NCBI GenBank assembly: GCA_003343765.1
Contig: QAKO01000022.1
Span: 1 to 9,627 of the forward strand
DNA length: 9,627 nucleotides
Direction: 5' to 3'
Origin: Bacillota bacterium
Lineage (GTDB): Bacteria > Bacillota > Clostridia > Christensenellales > Borkfalkiaceae
The translations under genes and the position numbers were made by a program. Every line of letters starts with the position of its first letter. Position 1 is the stretch's first letter. The notes under the pieces are model-generated. The model saw only the letters and a program-made list of their open reading frames with translations, was not told the origin of the DNA and searched no databases. Below, one piece after another: positions 1-6,666 of the stretch.

Positions 1-23
1 GTATATAAAAGCTGTTGCAGGTA

Positions 24-473
24 TCAGGCAAAATAGCGCGTGAGTGCATAGACGATTTCTTTGTCGGCTATGTCTGCGACGGGAGCAAAAGGGTTGGACT
101 GTTCGGCGGAAATGTCGGGAGCGCTTTCGGAAGCGGTGCTTTGACCGAAAATACCGGAAAGTGCGCCGAGATTTTTGGCGGTATCCGGGGAAAGGATTCC
201 TGCCAGTTTCCCGAGATCGGGCAATTTTCCGTCGGCGAGCGCTTTGAGTTCTCCGGCGTTGCGGGTGATCGTCCGAATGGCGTCATAAGCCGCCAGAATG
301 TCTTTTCCTTTGACGTTTCCGATCTGCATTTGTTTGAATTTTTCGCTTTCGGCGAGTTTGCGAAGATCACCTGTTTCCAGAAAGTCCGCAAGCGGTTTGA
401 GCTGTGCGAACGTATTTCTGTTTTTGGAATCTGCGGCCGCCAAAAGCAACAGGGTCAGCATGATGATTTCCAT
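24..473 (-). CDS. Small protein of unknown function with hydrophobic N-terminus
   Basis: I do not recognise a family. From the ATG at 473 the product is 149 aa. An open frame extends upstream to 584, but I chose 473 because AAGGAG lies 6 nt before it on the minus strand and the upstream extension would overlap the divergent gene. The N-terminus (residues 3-14, rich in Leu, Ile and Ala) is hydrophobic and could be a short membrane anchor or an uncleaved signal, although it lacks the usual basic n-region. Residues 20-105 look mostly helical with alternating Lys, Glu, Leu and Ala, and residues 108-132 form a Ser/Ala/Pro-rich linker before a short C-terminal helix. It is divergent from the 92-aa gene at 550, which suggests shared control. 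No function can be assigned. The reading frame is confident; the role is unknown. Confidence 0.7.
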   Translation of the reverse strand: MEIIMLTLLLLAAADSKNRNTFAQLKPLADFLETGDLRKLAESEKFKQMQIGNVKGKDILAAYDAIRTITRNAGELKALADGKLPDLGKLAGILSPDTAKNLGALSGIFGQSTASESAPDISAEQSNPFAPVADIADKEIVYALTRYFA

Positions 474-485
474 GGCATACTCCTT

Positions 486-510
486 GCCAGGGGCAAAAGA
501 AATCCCCGGC
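486..510 (-). promoter_or_regulatory. Leader hairpin next to the ribosome binding site of the leftward gene
   Basis: On the minus strand a GCCGGGG / CCCCTGGC hairpin (7 bp with one bulged T, 10-nt loop) ends directly against the AAGGAG site of the gene starting at 473. A competing small stem, GGCA/TGCC around 471-487, would place the AAGGAG in its loop and shares bases with the first stem. Both pairings are visible; that they regulate translation is inference, and it needs a transcript starting upstream of 510. Confidence 0.35.
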
Positions 511-515
511 GCATA

Positions 516-524
516 TGATATGAT
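516..524 (+). promoter_or_regulatory. Possible extended -10 promoter for the 92-aa gene
   Basis: TGATATGAT matches the extended -10 form (TG, one base, then TATGAT). It would start transcription near 531 and give a leader of about 19 nt to the ATG at 550. I see no convincing -35 hexamer at the right distance, so this call rests on the extended -10 alone. Confidence 0.35.
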
Positions 525-549
525 TGTGTAATCTTTATCGGAGGTGCTT

Positions 550-828
550 ATGCAGGATTTTAACGATTTTGTGAAAAATTCCAAGGGAAAAACGGAAGGT
601 ATTCCTTCCGATGTACAGCAAACGGCAAATACGATCGCCCGTGCGTTCGAAGGAAAAGGCGAAGCGGATATTCTGCGTGCGATCTATCAGGAAGCAGAAC
701 GCGGCAGAAAGGCTGGTACGTTGACCGATGCGGAACTGGATAATTTTTACCGCGCCGTCGCGCCCATGCTGGACGGAGCCAAACGAAAAAAACTTGACCA
801 GATCGTCAAAAAACTCAAAAAAATGTAG
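550..828 (+). CDS. Small charged helical protein of unknown function
   Basis: A 92-aa cytoplasmic-looking protein with no signal peptide or membrane segment; I do not recognise its family. The start is the ATG at 550, 5 nt after GGAGG (540-544). A GTG at 544 overlaps that ribosome site and is unlikely to be used. Residues 20-50 and 58-92 look like amphipathic helices, and the C-terminus is strongly basic (residues 78-91 are mostly Lys/Arg with Leu and Ile), which would suit nucleic-acid, membrane-surface or acidic-partner binding; that is inference only. The gene stands alone: a divergent gene upstream and a strong terminator about 50 nt downstream make it a single-gene transcript. It contains a dense run of sense codons with no frameshift signs, so it is likely real. 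Confidence 0.75.
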   Translation: MQDFNDFVKNSKGKTEGIPSDVQQTANTIARAFEGKGEADILRAIYQEAERGRKAGTLTDAELDNFYRAVAPMLDGAKRKKLDQIVKKLKKM

Positions 829-878
829 TACATAGCACTTTTGCAATATTCGGGAAACTTTGTGATCGGTTTTTTCTC

Positions 879-918
879 AGGCGCGCATCTGCTTCAGCGG
901 ATGCGCGCCTGCTTTTTT
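879..918 (+). terminator. Strong intrinsic terminator after the 92-aa gene
   Basis: A 14-bp stem (879-892 with 897-910, one G-T pair) closed by the tetraloop TTCA is followed by six T at 913-918. The outer stem is very GC-rich. The minus strand shows no T-run after the hairpin, so it works rightward only. The rest of 829-1093 shows no credible gene, and I see no clear terminator for the leftward gene ending at 1094. Confidence 0.93.
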
Positions 919-1093
919 CGATTCGCGCCGTATTCTTATGTTCTTTATAAAACAACGTCCGAAAATTGCAGAAACGGTGCCGTTATGTAAAAAAGTGTCG
1001 GCAAAAAAGACGGACTGAGGGAAAGGGTATGCGGAACGGGGTATCAGAAGGGGAAAGACGGGAAAAAATTGATGGTAAGTGGCTTAAAAATGC

Positions 1094-2242
1094 TCAGGTA
1101 TCGGCGGCAATTTCCCGTACGGCATCCAGAAAGATTTCAACTTCTGCAGCCGTGTTGAATTCGCTCAGGCTTGCGCGGACAAGACCGTCCCGTGTGCCGA
1201 GTGCTTCGTGCATACGCGGCGCACAGTGCAGGCCGCCGCGCACGGCGATGTCATAATCGTCGGAGAGCCGTTGCGCAAAAAATTCCGATTGCAGGGTATC
1301 GCAGGAAAACGCGACGATACCGAACGGATTGGCGGCGGAATAAACGCGGATATTCTGAATATTTTTGAGGCCGCGGATCAAATCGGCCGTCAGTTCTTTC
1401 AGGTATGTCCCGAGTTTTGGAAGTCTTGTCGTCAGGTACAGGATTCCTTCCGCCAGAGAAGCGGCGGCAGGGCAGGAAATGGTTCCAGCTTCCAATCGGT
1501 CGGGATAAAAATCGGGCATATTCGGGTTAAAGCTTTCGCTTCCCGTGCCTCCGAAAAGAAGGGGTTCGGGCGAATACCGTTCGGAAAGAATCAACGCGCC
1601 GCTTCCCTGAATTCCGTGCAGTCCTTTGTGTCCCGCAAGGCACAGCGCGTCGATCCCCGAAGCCTGCATATCGATGGGAATGTGTCCGCCCGCCTGTGCG
1701 CCGTCGCAGATCATGATAATATTTTCGGGAAGAAGTGAGCGCACCGCGACGGGATCGATTCCCGTTCCCGTGACGTTGGAAGCCAGCGTGAATACGGCAG
1801 CGATCGTATTTTCACGGACGGCGGCGGCTATATCTTCTGGATGGATTTTACCGTGCCTGAGCGGTGCGAGCGTGATTTCGGCGATCCCTTCCCGTTCCAG
1901 ATAAAAGAGCGGTCTTAAGACAGAATTGTGTTCGGCGACGGTAGAAACAATGTGCGGTTTTTCGGAGGACGTTGTGGGATTTTTATGACGAAACAGCCCA
2001 AAAATCGCATAGTTGAGCGCCTCGCTGCAGTTTTTTGTCAGAATGACGCGTTCGCAGTCGGGAGCCTTGAAATAATTCTGCAGAAGTTTTCTTGCTCTCA
2101 GTACGTCCTGTGCGGCGGCAAGGGACAGTGTGTGACCGCTTCTGCCTGGATTGGCGCAATAACCTTGCAAGGTGGCTGTTACGGCGCGGATCACGCTGTC
2201 CGGCTTTTTCCCGCCCGTTGCCGCGTTGTCAAAATAAATCAT
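1094..2242 (-). CDS. Cysteine desulfurase-family PLP enzyme (NifS/CsdA-like, class V aminotransferase fold)
   Basis: A 382-aa pyridoxal-phosphate enzyme. The start at 2242 follows AAGGAG at a normal distance and gives the family's usual MIYFDNAAT opening; an in-frame extension to 2314 lacks both. Visible motifs are YFDNAAT (3-9), NPGR (31-34), EHNS (104-107, PLP-stacking His105), CDGAQ (179-183, Asp180 for the pyridine nitrogen), GHKG with the Schiff-base Lys206, EAGT (251-254) and GLHCAP with Cys340 in the expected place of the catalytic cysteine. Family knowledge: such enzymes take sulfur from cysteine, or selenium from selenocysteine, as a persulfide or selenide. The short N-terminus and GLHCAP fit the uncharacterised clade often found beside DUF3343 proteins, which is the divergent neighbour here. 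The true substrate and acceptor are not known. No IscU-like scaffold or tRNA thiolase lies nearby, so it is not clearly the housekeeping IscS. Confidence 0.93.
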   Translation of the reverse strand: MIYFDNAATGGKKPDSVIRAVTATLQGYCANPGRSGHTLSLAAAQDVLRARKLLQNYFKAPDCERVILTKNCSEALNYAIFGLFRHKNPTTSSEKPHIVSTVAEHNSVLRPLFYLEREGIAEITLAPLRHGKIHPEDIAAAVRENTIAAVFTLASNVTGTGIDPVAVRSLLPENIIMICDGAQAGGHIPIDMQASGIDALCLAGHKGLHGIQGSGALILSERYSPEPLLFGGTGSESFNPNMPDFYPDRLEAGTISCPAAASLAEGILYLTTRLPKLGTYLKELTADLIRGLKNIQNIRVYSAANPFGIVAFSCDTLQSEFFAQRLSDDYDIAVRGGLHCAPRMHEALGTRDGLVRASLSEFNTAAEVEIFLDAVREIAADT

Positions 2243-2340
2243 GCAATCTCCTTTTTCTCCGTTTCGGACGGAGCAATCATTTTTTGGCGTGCAGGGAATG
2301 GTTTTGAAAAACAATTTGCGCGCCTGCGTTCATATACTGT

Positions 2341-2370
2341 AATATATGCCGCAAAATTGAAAAATTGCAA
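2341..2370 (-). promoter_or_regulatory. Candidate promoter for the desulfurase-like gene
   Basis: On the minus strand, TTGCAA (2370-2365) is followed after 18 nt by TATATT (2346-2341). It lies inside the 151-bp region between the two divergent starts and leaves a leader of roughly 90 nt. On the plus strand the region holds -10-like TATACT (2333-2338) and TAATAT, but no -35 at a good distance, so a rightward promoter for the DUF3343 gene is not resolved. Confidence 0.45.
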
Positions 2371-2393
2371 AGCGGCGCAACGAAGGAGAAAAA

Positions 2394-2651
2394 ATGAGCA
2401 GTATTCTTGCGGTTTTCCGTTCGAGAGCACAGACTCTCGATTATGTCATGCGTTTGAAGTCGAACGGGATCAATGCCGCGGCGGTTTCCACGCCCCGCGA
2501 AGCAAACGTGGGGTGCGGGCTTTCCGCAAAGATCGGCACTTACGATCTTGCGCGGGCGCGCAATGTTCTGGCGTATTGCAACCGATCGGCGTTTGTCGGA
2601 TTTTTCCGCGTGGAAAATAATTGCGGCAGGACGTACGTTTACCCGGTCTGA
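2394..2651 (+). CDS. DUF3343 protein (putative Se/S carrier-like)
   Basis: An 85-aa protein matching the DUF3343 family, which Pfam describes as putative selenium/sulfur carrier protein-like. The start is the ATG at 2394, 5 nt after AAGGAG (2383-2388). Recognition rests on the opening SSILAVFRSRAQTLDYVMRL, the helix-strand pattern and the STPREANVGCGLSAKI segment (32-47), whose Cys41-Gly42 pair is the conserved position. Other cysteines sit at 62 and 77. Family knowledge: these proteins co-occur with cysteine desulfurase-like enzymes and with SelD/YedF-type selenium genes, and the Cys could carry a persulfide or selenide. The divergent neighbour here is such an enzyme, which supports a shared sulfur or selenium transfer step. 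No experimental role is known to me, and no selD or selA is in the window. Confidence 0.88.
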   Translation: MSSILAVFRSRAQTLDYVMRLKSNGINAAAVSTPREANVGCGLSAKIGTYDLARARNVLAYCNRSAFVGFFRVENNCGRTYVYPV

Positions 2652-2683
2652 TCCCGAAAATTTTACCATGTATGCAAAATTTC

Positions 2684-2712
2684 TTGTATTGCGTACTGAT
2701 TTGTGTTAAAAT
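2684..2712 (+). promoter_or_regulatory. Promoter of nth with extended -10, probably giving a leaderless mRNA
   Basis: TTGTAT (2684-2689) and TAAAAT (2707-2712) are 17 bp apart, and TG one base before the -10 makes it extended. A start 7 nt after the -10 falls on the nth ATG at 2719. No ribosome binding site precedes that ATG, which fits a leaderless transcript. Confidence 0.6.
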
Positions 2713-2718
2713 AACGGC

Positions 2719-3372
2719 ATGGACGAACAAAAAAGAAAACAGGCTCTGCTGACTTTATCGCAGATTTATGCCGATGCGCGTCCGGCGCTTCATTTTAACA
2801 CAGCATATGAATTGCTCGTGGCGGTCATATTGTCGGCGCAGTGCACGGACGAGCGCGTGAATAAGGTCACGGCAGAGCTTTTCAAAGAGCATAGTACTCC
2901 CGAAACCATGCTGAAATTGTCGCAGGAAGAATTGGAAAAATACATATTCTCCTGCGGTTTATACAAGAGCAAGGCGGCACATATTCTGTCCGCCTCGCGC
3001 GATATCGTGGACAAGTTTTCCGGCCAGGTGCCTTCGGGGTTTTCAGATCTGAAATCGCTTGCGGGCGTAGGGCAGAAGACGGCGAACGTCGTTTCGTCCG
3101 TATGGTTTGAAAAAGATGCGATCGCTGTGGATACGCACGTATTCCGCGTGAGCAACCGTCTCGGATTGGCGAAGGCATCCACGCCGGCAAAAACGGAAGA
3201 ACAGCTGAAAGTATCCATTCCGCAGGAGGATTGGTCGAAGGCACATCATTGGCTGATCTGGCACGGAAGAAGGATCTGCCATTCTCAGAAACCCGATTGC
3301 GGGAATTGTCCTTTGGCAGGGTGTTGTGATTATTATGCGGACAGGCAGGAAAAGCAAAAAGGAGAGCAGTGA
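2719..3372 (+). CDS. nth: Endonuclease III, DNA glycosylase/AP lyase
   Basis: A 217-aa bifunctional glycosylase/AP lyase that removes oxidised pyrimidines in base-excision repair. The helix-hairpin-helix is LAGVGQKTANVV (114-125), with catalytic Lys120; the catalytic Asp138 lies in VDTHVFRVSNR. The C-terminal 4Fe-4S ligands fit C-x6-C-x2-C-x5-C at C187, C194, C197 and C203, and an extra Cys202 sits beside the last. The length matches the family. The short N-terminus at 2719 covers the usual first helix, so this start is right even though no ribosome site precedes it. The stop overlaps a possible GTG start for obgE, so nth and obgE are probably co-transcribed. All catalytic and cluster residues are present, so the enzyme should be active. 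Confidence 0.97.
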   Translation: MDEQKRKQALLTLSQIYADARPALHFNTAYELLVAVILSAQCTDERVNKVTAELFKEHSTPETMLKLSQEELEKYIFSCGLYKSKAAHILSASRDIVDKFSGQVPSGFSDLKSLAGVGQKTANVVSSVWFEKDAIAVDTHVFRVSNRLGLAKASTPAKTEEQLKVSIPQEDWSKAHHWLIWHGRRICHSQKPDCGNCPLAGCCDYYADRQEKQKGEQ

Positions 3373-3374
3373 TA

Positions 3375-4649
3375 ATGGCATCGTTGTTTACGGATAAAGT
3401 TAAGATCACGATCAAATCGGGCGACGGCGGCGACGGAATGAATTCGTTCAAGAGCTTCAAAGGCTTTGCGAACGGCGGCCCGGACGGCGGCGACGGCGGA
3501 AAGGGCGGCGACGTATATATTATAGGGGACAAGGACAAAGGCGATCTGATCGATTTTCGGTTCGGTGCAAAATTCACGGCGGGCGACGGCGAACGCGGCG
3601 GAACGAACAATCGGTTCGGAAAAGGCGGGGATGACGTGGTGATCGCGGTCCCGCTCGGCACGCTGGTGCGGGATGCGGAGACGGGAAAAGTGCTTTGCGA
3701 TGTCTATACGGACGGGGAAAAGAAACTTCTTGCCCGCGGCGGCAACGGCGGCAAGGGGAATGTGCGCTTTACGACGGCGCGCCGTCACGCACCGCATTTT
3801 GCGCAAAAAGGACAAAAAACGCAGGTTCATACGCTGATTCTGGAACTCAAAATGATTGCCGATGTGGGGATCATCGGATTCCCGAACGTGGGGAAGAGTA
3901 CGCTGCTCTCCAAGATCTCGGCGGCAAAACCGAAAATCGCGAACTATCATTTTACCACGCTTTCACCCAATCTCGGGGTGGTGCGGTATTATGACAAATC
4001 GTTTGTGGCGGCGGATATCCCCGGTCTGATCGAGGGCGCGGCGGAAGGCGCGGGACTCGGGCATGATTTCCTGCGGCATATCGAACGTACGCGCATGCTG
4101 GTACACGTAGTGGATATTTCGGGCATGGAAGGTCGCGATCCGTACGAAGATTTCAAGAAGATCAATGCGGAGCTGAAACAGTACAGTCCCAAACTTGCGG
4201 CTTTGCCGCAACTGGTTGCGCTCAATAAATGCGACGTGTTCGGAGCCGCGGAAAATGTCAAGGCATTCAAAAAGAAATGCCGCAAGTACAAAGTATTTCC
4301 TATTACGGCGGTCACGGGAGAAGGTACGAAAGAGCTGATCGAAGCGATTTTCGCCGTGCTGGAAACGTTGCCGCCTGCCGAACCGATTCCTGCCGATGAA
4401 TTCGAATACGATACTCCGGACGTCAACGAGTTTTTTATCGACAAAGACGAAGAAGAAAATGTCTGGTTTGTTACGGGCGGATTGGTGGATATGCTGGAAC
4501 GAAACGTGGTTCTTTCCGATCCCGATTCAATGGCATACTTCCAGAAAGTATTGAAGGATAAAGGCGTAATCCGCGAACTGAAAAAACGCGGCGTTGCGGA
4601 GAACGATACAGTCGTTGTAGGCAATGTGGAATTTTTGTTTAAAGAATAA
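3375..4649 (+). CDS. obgE: Obg/CgtA GTPase, 50S subunit assembly and stress
   Basis: A 424-aa essential GTPase acting on late 50S assembly and (p)ppGpp-linked control. Order: the glycine-rich Obg fold (1-157); the G domain with GFPNVGKS (168-175), the TT-containing switch I near 194-195, DIPG (214-217), NKCD (284-287) and TAVTGEG (311-317, for the usual SA motif); then the OCT domain (about 345-424) ending VGNVEFLFKE. The N-terminal stretch 22-33 is NSFKSFKGFANGG-like rather than the common FRREKYV form, but has the same length. I chose ATG 3375 for the canonical start; a GTG at 3369, which overlaps the nth stop by four bases, is an alternative adding two residues. AAGGAG at 3359-3364 lies 4 nt before the GTG and 10 nt before the ATG. 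Tight spacing suggests co-transcription with nth. Confidence 0.97.
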   Translation: MASLFTDKVKITIKSGDGGDGMNSFKSFKGFANGGPDGGDGGKGGDVYIIGDKDKGDLIDFRFGAKFTAGDGERGGTNNRFGKGGDDVVIAVPLGTLVRDAETGKVLCDVYTDGEKKLLARGGNGGKGNVRFTTARRHAPHFAQKGQKTQVHTLILELKMIADVGIIGFPNVGKSTLLSKISAAKPKIANYHFTTLSPNLGVVRYYDKSFVAADIPGLIEGAAEGAGLGHDFLRHIERTRMLVHVVDISGMEGRDPYEDFKKINAELKQYSPKLAALPQLVALNKCDVFGAAENVKAFKKKCRKYKVFPITAVTGEGTKELIEAIFAVLETLPPAEPIPADEFEYDTPDVNEFFIDKDEEENVWFVTGGLVDMLERNVVLSDPDSMAYFQKVLKDKGVIRELKKRGVAENDTVVVGNVEFLFKE

Positions 4650-4655
4650 GAAAGT

Positions 4656-4693
4656 GCCGCAAAAATGCAGGTACGTACCCGCATTTTTGCGGC
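4656..4693. promoter_or_regulatory. Strong intercistronic hairpin between obgE and yhbY
   Basis: A perfect 13-bp stem, GCCGCAAAAATGC (4656-4668) with GCATTTTTGCGGC (4681-4693), encloses a 12-nt palindromic region that adds a GGT/ACC pair after one mismatch. The base is followed by GAAAAATAATG, not a T-tract, so it is not an ordinary rightward terminator. However, a shorter inner hairpin, TGC..GCA around GGT/ACC, is followed directly by TTTTT (4684-4688), so a weak terminator or attenuator is possible. Being symmetric, it offers the same on the minus strand. Role unproven. Confidence 0.55.
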
Positions 4694-4717
4694 GAAAAAT
4701 AATGAAAGGAAGTTAAT

Positions 4718-5011
4718 ATGCTTACAAGCAAACAGAGAAGTAATTTAAAGAGTATCGCTGCGAATCTGGATCCCGTGGCGCAGTGCGGAAAGAACGGGAT
4801 CGGGGAGAATATGGTAAAATCGCTTTCGGACGCGTTGGAAGCGCGCGAGCTGATCAAAGTGAATGTCCTCACGAATGCGGAAGACGATGCAAAATCGCTG
4901 GGGGCGGAACTGGCAACGGCGCTGCGGGCGGAATGTGTGGCGGTGATCGGACGGAAAGTGATCTTGTACCGCCGTTCTTCGCGCAAAGATTTTAAGCATA
5001 TCGAATTCTGA
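4718..5011 (+). CDS. yhbY: YhbY/CRM-domain RNA-binding protein
   Basis: A 97-aa single CRM-domain protein that binds RNA and associates with the large ribosomal subunit precursor in relatives. It opens with LTSKQRSNLKSIAANLDPV, carries the loop GKNG at 24-27 (the GxxG-type RNA-binding motif) and ends with VIGRKVILYRRSS (76-88), the terminal strand and basic tail. The start follows AAAGGAAG by about 6 nt. It lies 68 bp after obgE, with the hairpin between, and 2 nt before the PHP gene. This adjacency with obgE, and with nadD and rsfS further on, is a conserved Firmicutes neighbourhood for ribosome-assembly functions. No odd features. Confidence 0.95.
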   Translation: MLTSKQRSNLKSIAANLDPVAQCGKNGIGENMVKSLSDALEARELIKVNVLTNAEDDAKSLGAELATALRAECVAVIGRKVILYRRSSRKDFKHIEF

Positions 5012-5013
5012 AA

Positions 5014-5697
5014 ATGTTCCGCTACGAAACGCATTGTCATACAATGTATACGAGCGCGTGTTCTCGTCTGGACGCAAAGACGATGGTGCGTTTGTATAAA
5101 AGCAACGGGTATGACGGGATCGTTGTAACCGACCATTTTCTGAACGGCAACACTACAGTAAATCGTAGCTTGCCTTGGGAAAAACAGATCGAAGAATTTT
5201 TCCGCGGCTATGAGCAAGTAGAACAGGAAGGCCGAAAAGAAGGTCTGAAAGTCTTTTTCGGACTGGAATATTCTTATCTTGGAACGGATTTTTTGACGTA
5301 CGGTCTTACACAAAAGTGGCTGAAAGCGCATACGGACTTGTTGGGTCTGAGCGTAAAAGAATATCTTGCGCGAATGCGTAAAGAAGGAGCGCTTACGGTG
5401 CAGGCGCATCCTTACAGGGAAGCGGACTATATCGATCATATCCGTTTATTTCCTTCGGATGTGGAAGGGATCGAAACGATCAATGCGGGAAGGACTCCCT
5501 TGTGCAATTGTCTCGGAGATTTTCTTGCGCAAGAATACGGACTGTTAAAGACGGGCGGATCCGATCTTCATACGGCATCGCAGCGGTTGCTTTCGGGTGT
5601 GGAGACGCAGGAAGAAGTTTTTGATCTTGCGGGATTGATCGGATGTATCCGCGCAGGGAAAGCGGTTCCGTTTTTAACGGAAAATCAATTTCGATAA
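5014..5697 (+). CDS. PHP-domain metal-dependent phosphoesterase
   Basis: A 227-aa PHP phosphoesterase of the COG0613 type. Metal-binding positions are visible in the normal order: HCH (H7, H9), TDH (D40, H41), E85 in GLEYSY, QAHPYR (H132) and GSDLHT (D184, H186). Relatives hydrolyse nucleotide or phosphate ester substrates; this one's substrate cannot be read from the sequence. The protein is cytoplasmic with no signal or TM. The ATG at 5014 starts 2 nt after the yhbY stop, in TGAAAATG, with no ribosome site before it, so translation probably reinitiates from yhbY. The complete metal set suggests an active enzyme. It is not part of the usual obgE-yhbY-nadD run that I know of, so the pairing is a lineage feature. 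Confidence 0.9.
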   Translation: MFRYETHCHTMYTSACSRLDAKTMVRLYKSNGYDGIVVTDHFLNGNTTVNRSLPWEKQIEEFFRGYEQVEQEGRKEGLKVFFGLEYSYLGTDFLTYGLTQKWLKAHTDLLGLSVKEYLARMRKEGALTVQAHPYREADYIDHIRLFPSDVEGIETINAGRTPLCNCLGDFLAQEYGLLKTGGSDLHTASQRLLSGVETQEEVFDLAGLIGCIRAGKAVPFLTENQFR

Positions 5698-5730
5698 ATT
5701 GCTTTACTTTATATGGCAGGAAGGGAGAAT

Positions 5731-6666
5731 ATGAGTAAGACTTCGGAGTTTATCCGAAACAAACGTGAGAGTTTGGGAATAACGCAGGCAGAGCTTGCGG
5801 AGAAAGTAGGCGTTTTTGAAAGCGAAGTGCGGATGTGGGAGCGGGGTATGCTTCCCGATTCGAAATATCTTTTAAAACTTGCCGATGCCCTGCAAGTGGA
5901 GACGGATGAAATCTTGCGCGGGGAAGAGGAGACTGCGGAAAACGTTGCCGAAAAGACGCCTGAACAGGATGTCCAATCGAGTGGACAGTGCTTTGCGCAA
6001 GGTTTATCGCCCGATTTGCAGGAAGTTCATTCCGATAAGCCTGAAACACTGTTCGGATTGCCGTCGGATGAAGCGGAGAACGGTATAAAAGACACGCCGA
6101 CGTATGCCGGCGAAAACGCGCAATCGGAAGAATCGGCAAAACCGCCGTTACAAGAGCCTTTGATAGAACAAGGAGCGGAAAGTGAGAATACAGACGATGA
6201 CGATTCGATTTCGGATTATGATTTTCTGATCGAAGAACCGCTGATGCGAAACGGTTTCACTAAGCAGGAACGCATTTTGGGGTATGTGGCAGGAGCTGTT
6301 TTTATTCTTATCGTGCTGTTGAACATCATTTCGTCGATTGTGGGATATGTTGGGCGCGATCGCGAGCTGACGATGGAAAATTATAAACAGTACATAGAAT
6401 TGGACAGCGAACCGATCGGAAATTTTAACATAGATACGATTGAAATTACGGTGACATTCAAAGAGCATGTAACGGATTTTAAGCTCAGCATTGCGGTCAC
6501 GCTTTCCGCAATGCTGGGGAGTAATGATTATGTAACGGATATTTCCTTTTCAAAAAAAGATTGTGAAGCGGGAGCAGTGTTGAGTAGGCAGATCACGTTT
6601 GAATATTATGAATATTCACCTTTTGCGAGGATAAAGGTGAATTCCGTATCGGGAGGTCTGGACTGA
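5731..6666 (+). CDS. Membrane-anchored XRE-type HTH protein
   Basis: A 311-aa protein. I chose ATG 5731 because AGGAAGG (5718-5724) lies 6 nt before it; an upstream ATG at 5713 has none. Domains: an XRE/HTH_3 DNA-binding domain (about 5-62), showing LGITQAELAEKVGV and WERGMLPDSKYLLKLADAL; a long acidic disordered linker (63-175, rich in Glu, Asp, Ser); one membrane helix (183-207); then an outside, strand-rich domain of about 100 aa (210-311). With the HTH inside and the C-terminus outside, it could link an envelope signal to gene control, or be a RodZ-like scaffold. RodZ has the same order of parts, but this HTH looks like an ordinary XRE repressor, so I do not call it RodZ. It overlaps the small TM protein by one base, which argues for co-translation. 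Confidence 0.88.
   Translation: MSKTSEFIRNKRESLGITQAELAEKVGVFESEVRMWERGMLPDSKYLLKLADALQVETDEILRGEEETAENVAEKTPEQDVQSSGQCFAQGLSPDLQEVHSDKPETLFGLPSDEAENGIKDTPTYAGENAQSEESAKPPLQEPLIEQGAESENTDDDDSISDYDFLIEEPLMRNGFTKQERILGYVAGAVFILIVLLNIISSIVGYVGRDRELTMENYKQYIELDSEPIGNFNIDTIEITVTFKEHVTDFKLSIAVTLSAMLGSNDYVTDISFSKKDCEAGAVLSRQITFEYYEYSPFARIKVNSVSGGLD

Noticed and set aside
15..518. Long plus-strand frame opposite the first gene
   Set aside because: Phe/Gly-rich shadow frame without a ribosome site; the minus-strand frame has AAGGAG and a natural composition.
966..1256. Open frame on the plus strand after the strong terminator
   Set aside because: Arg/Lys/Ser-rich, no ribosome site, and its second half is antisense to the end of the desulfurase-like gene.
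2304..2338. TTGAAA and TATACT as a rightward promoter for the DUF3343 gene
   Set aside because: The spacing is 23 bp, too long for a standard promoter.
3420..3620. GGCGGCGACGG repeats that resemble a tandem repeat
   Set aside because: They encode the Gly-Asp-rich Obg fold and are explained by that domain.
3333..3950. Minus-strand frame opposite obgE
   Set aside because: His/Arg/Ala-rich antisense shadow of a certain gene.
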